A stretch of 64,000 nt of DNA from Bicyclus anynana (Eukaryota; Arthropoda; Insecta; Lepidoptera; Nymphalidae). Position 1 is the first letter of the stretch, and each line of letters starts with the position of its first letter. The stretch lies in NCBI RefSeq assembly GCF_947172395.1, contig NC_069106.1, positions 7,130,001 to 7,194,000 on the forward strand. Reading direction: 5' to 3'. The position numbers were made by a program, and so were the translations under genes. The notes under the pieces are model-generated. The model saw nothing but the letters and a program-made list of their open reading frames with translations, did not search any database and was not told the origin of the DNA. Shown here one piece after another: positions 62,410 to 64,000 of the stretch.

Positions 62410-64000
62410 TCTCATATTTTCATACAATATTTATTACAATAATGAATATGTATGAATTTTTATAGGGTAACCCGGCAGAAAACGGCTTGTATGGACTTAT
62501 CGTCGCTGCAGAAATATAATTGTTTCCTACCATTGGTTTTATTTACCAATTGAATATATATTATTGGTAGATAGCTAGGAAGTTTGATTGGTGGAGCCTT
62601 AATCGGTTATGTATTAAGATTAGTTTCTTTTCTGGTAAAATAATATGCATTTGAAATCATGGGTAAATAGTTACCTAATAGAACAGATATGGGTAGGAGA
62701 ATTAGATAATAGAGAAATAAAGAGAAATTTTTCAGCTTTAATGATTAGGTACCAGACGGTTGACAAGAAAACTTCGATTTTCAACATACAATCATATTTA
62801 ATACAATTTTAAGAATTAAAGTGTACTGTGTATTGATGTGCCTTTGCGCTGGAATTTTGCGTCCGAATTTTGAATAAAATCTCGAATGGTTTTATGCATA
62901 CTTCTGGTAGGTACATGAACGTACCAATATGACAGATAATAAATCTTATAATGTAAAACTTATAAGATTTTTGAAGTTTAATTGAGAACTTACAGGCATT
63001 TGAAAAGAAAATATTTCGGATTTTTTACTTCCAATCATATTCGTAACATAATAGTTTGAGTACAGTTTCAAGTATAAAGGTAAATCCACACTGATCCGTT
63101 GGACGTGCTTTGGGCTTGCGTTGTGTTTATGTCCAGCCAGTCTTTCTTGAATTGCCTAATTTATTTTCTTTAAGTACACATTGTGTTGGATGCTAATAGA
63201 CTGCAGATGTTGTGTGCGGAGGACGTTTAATTTAATTAAATATACTAATTATAAGACAGATGTTGGCTAGGGTTGTCAATTAAATCCTTTATTTTTTATT
63301 ATTTATATTATGATAAAATCTCAAATAGGAATTTAAAAAAATACTATTAGGTGCAAATGTAATAAATTCATTTTATTGTATGTAATCTATTAACGTGTGA
63401 AATAAAATCTATTATATTCATTAAAAAATGTATAATTTAAGATATGTATATATAAAATGTCATTAACTTGTCGAGTTTGTAATTGAAATTCCCACATCTT
63501 CCACCTCCTTATGAGATCTTATTTTTTTTATAATGATGGCAACAGCTGTTACACCGATTGAGGTACATTTTTGACCAGCAAATTAAATATCACGAAGGTG
63601 ACAACCCTAGCGACGATCAACTAAAATAACGAAACGGTGAACTAGTCTATACACCTCGATAACTCTGTAATTCATATTTATAGCTACGCAATAAAATAAT
63701 GTTTTCTGAACCTAAACTATACATCAATTTAGTTATTATCAATATTATTTACACATAAGCATTCACTGGCATACTTGTACCTCTGGTAAGAATGTTCACT
63801 CTCGTAAACGATATAAGATAAAGTTAAAATCGATGGTTAAAATAAAATGGTTTTAATCTAACCTCAATGTAAAACTATATAATATATTACAAGCCACTGG
63901 TATTTATATTAGGTTTATAAATATTCATGCTTATTAACTGTAGGTTTTATTTTAATTATAATAAATTTAATTATTTAAAAACAAGCTTTTATTGCACAAC
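62410..64000. other. no gene seen
   Basis: 1.6 kb of AT-rich sequence to the right edge with no exon or named repeat. No lbx exon 1 was found here. Confidence 0.4.

Overview
The window is nuclear DNA of an insect, almost certainly a moth or butterfly. It is AT-rich, intron-bearing and packed with repeat families typical of Lepidoptera: tRNA-derived SINEs, small Helitrons ending in a GC-rich hairpin and CTAG, 3' ends of RTE-type LINEs with ATG/CAT triplet tails, and foldback (MITE-like) elements. I do not assign a species. Family names are given only where the sequence supports them; local labels (SINE A-E, element F-H) are mine.

Layout. (1) Bases 1-3684 hold two ordinary genes that converge. 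The last two exons of a U1/matrin-type zinc-finger gene run on the plus strand (1-317 and 1167-1382), followed by a 20-bp tandem repeat. An intronless 335-residue helical protein of unknown function is on the minus strand (2677-3684). (2) Bases 3.7-52.3 kb are a gene-poor stretch made largely of old, nested transposable elements, with a few GC-rich or TAAT-rich islands that look non-repetitive. (3) At 52350-52600, minus strand, lies the homeodomain exon of a ladybird (Lbx-type) homeobox gene. Its upstream exon or exons are beyond the right edge, so bases 52.6-64 kb are probably lbx intron. (4) In that intron sits a complete, apparently young LTR retrotransposon (53058-57674, minus strand). It has two identical 463-bp LTRs, a tRNA-Trp-type primer binding site, a polypurine tract and one open 1214-residue gag-pol frame. 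Its CHCC zinc knuckle places it in the CsRn1/Kabuki group of Metaviridae.

How the parts relate. The gene-poor flank plus large intron around a developmental homeobox gene is a setting in which distal enhancers are expected. The best sequence candidate is at 33.2 kb: an inverted pair of TCF sites beside a GCCGCCR helper motif. The repeat content shows a clear Helitron signature, including a filled site at 22389-22747 whose unfilled counterpart survives about 200 bp away. It also shows a recurrent tendency to form palindromes, from 16-bp perfect hairpins to an ~800-bp inverted duplication at 31.9-32.7 kb.

Limits. I saw no CRISPR array, operon, rRNA gene or convincing functional tRNA gene. I found no evidence for a novel defence or metabolic system. 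Most repeat boundaries are estimated by eye from shared motifs.
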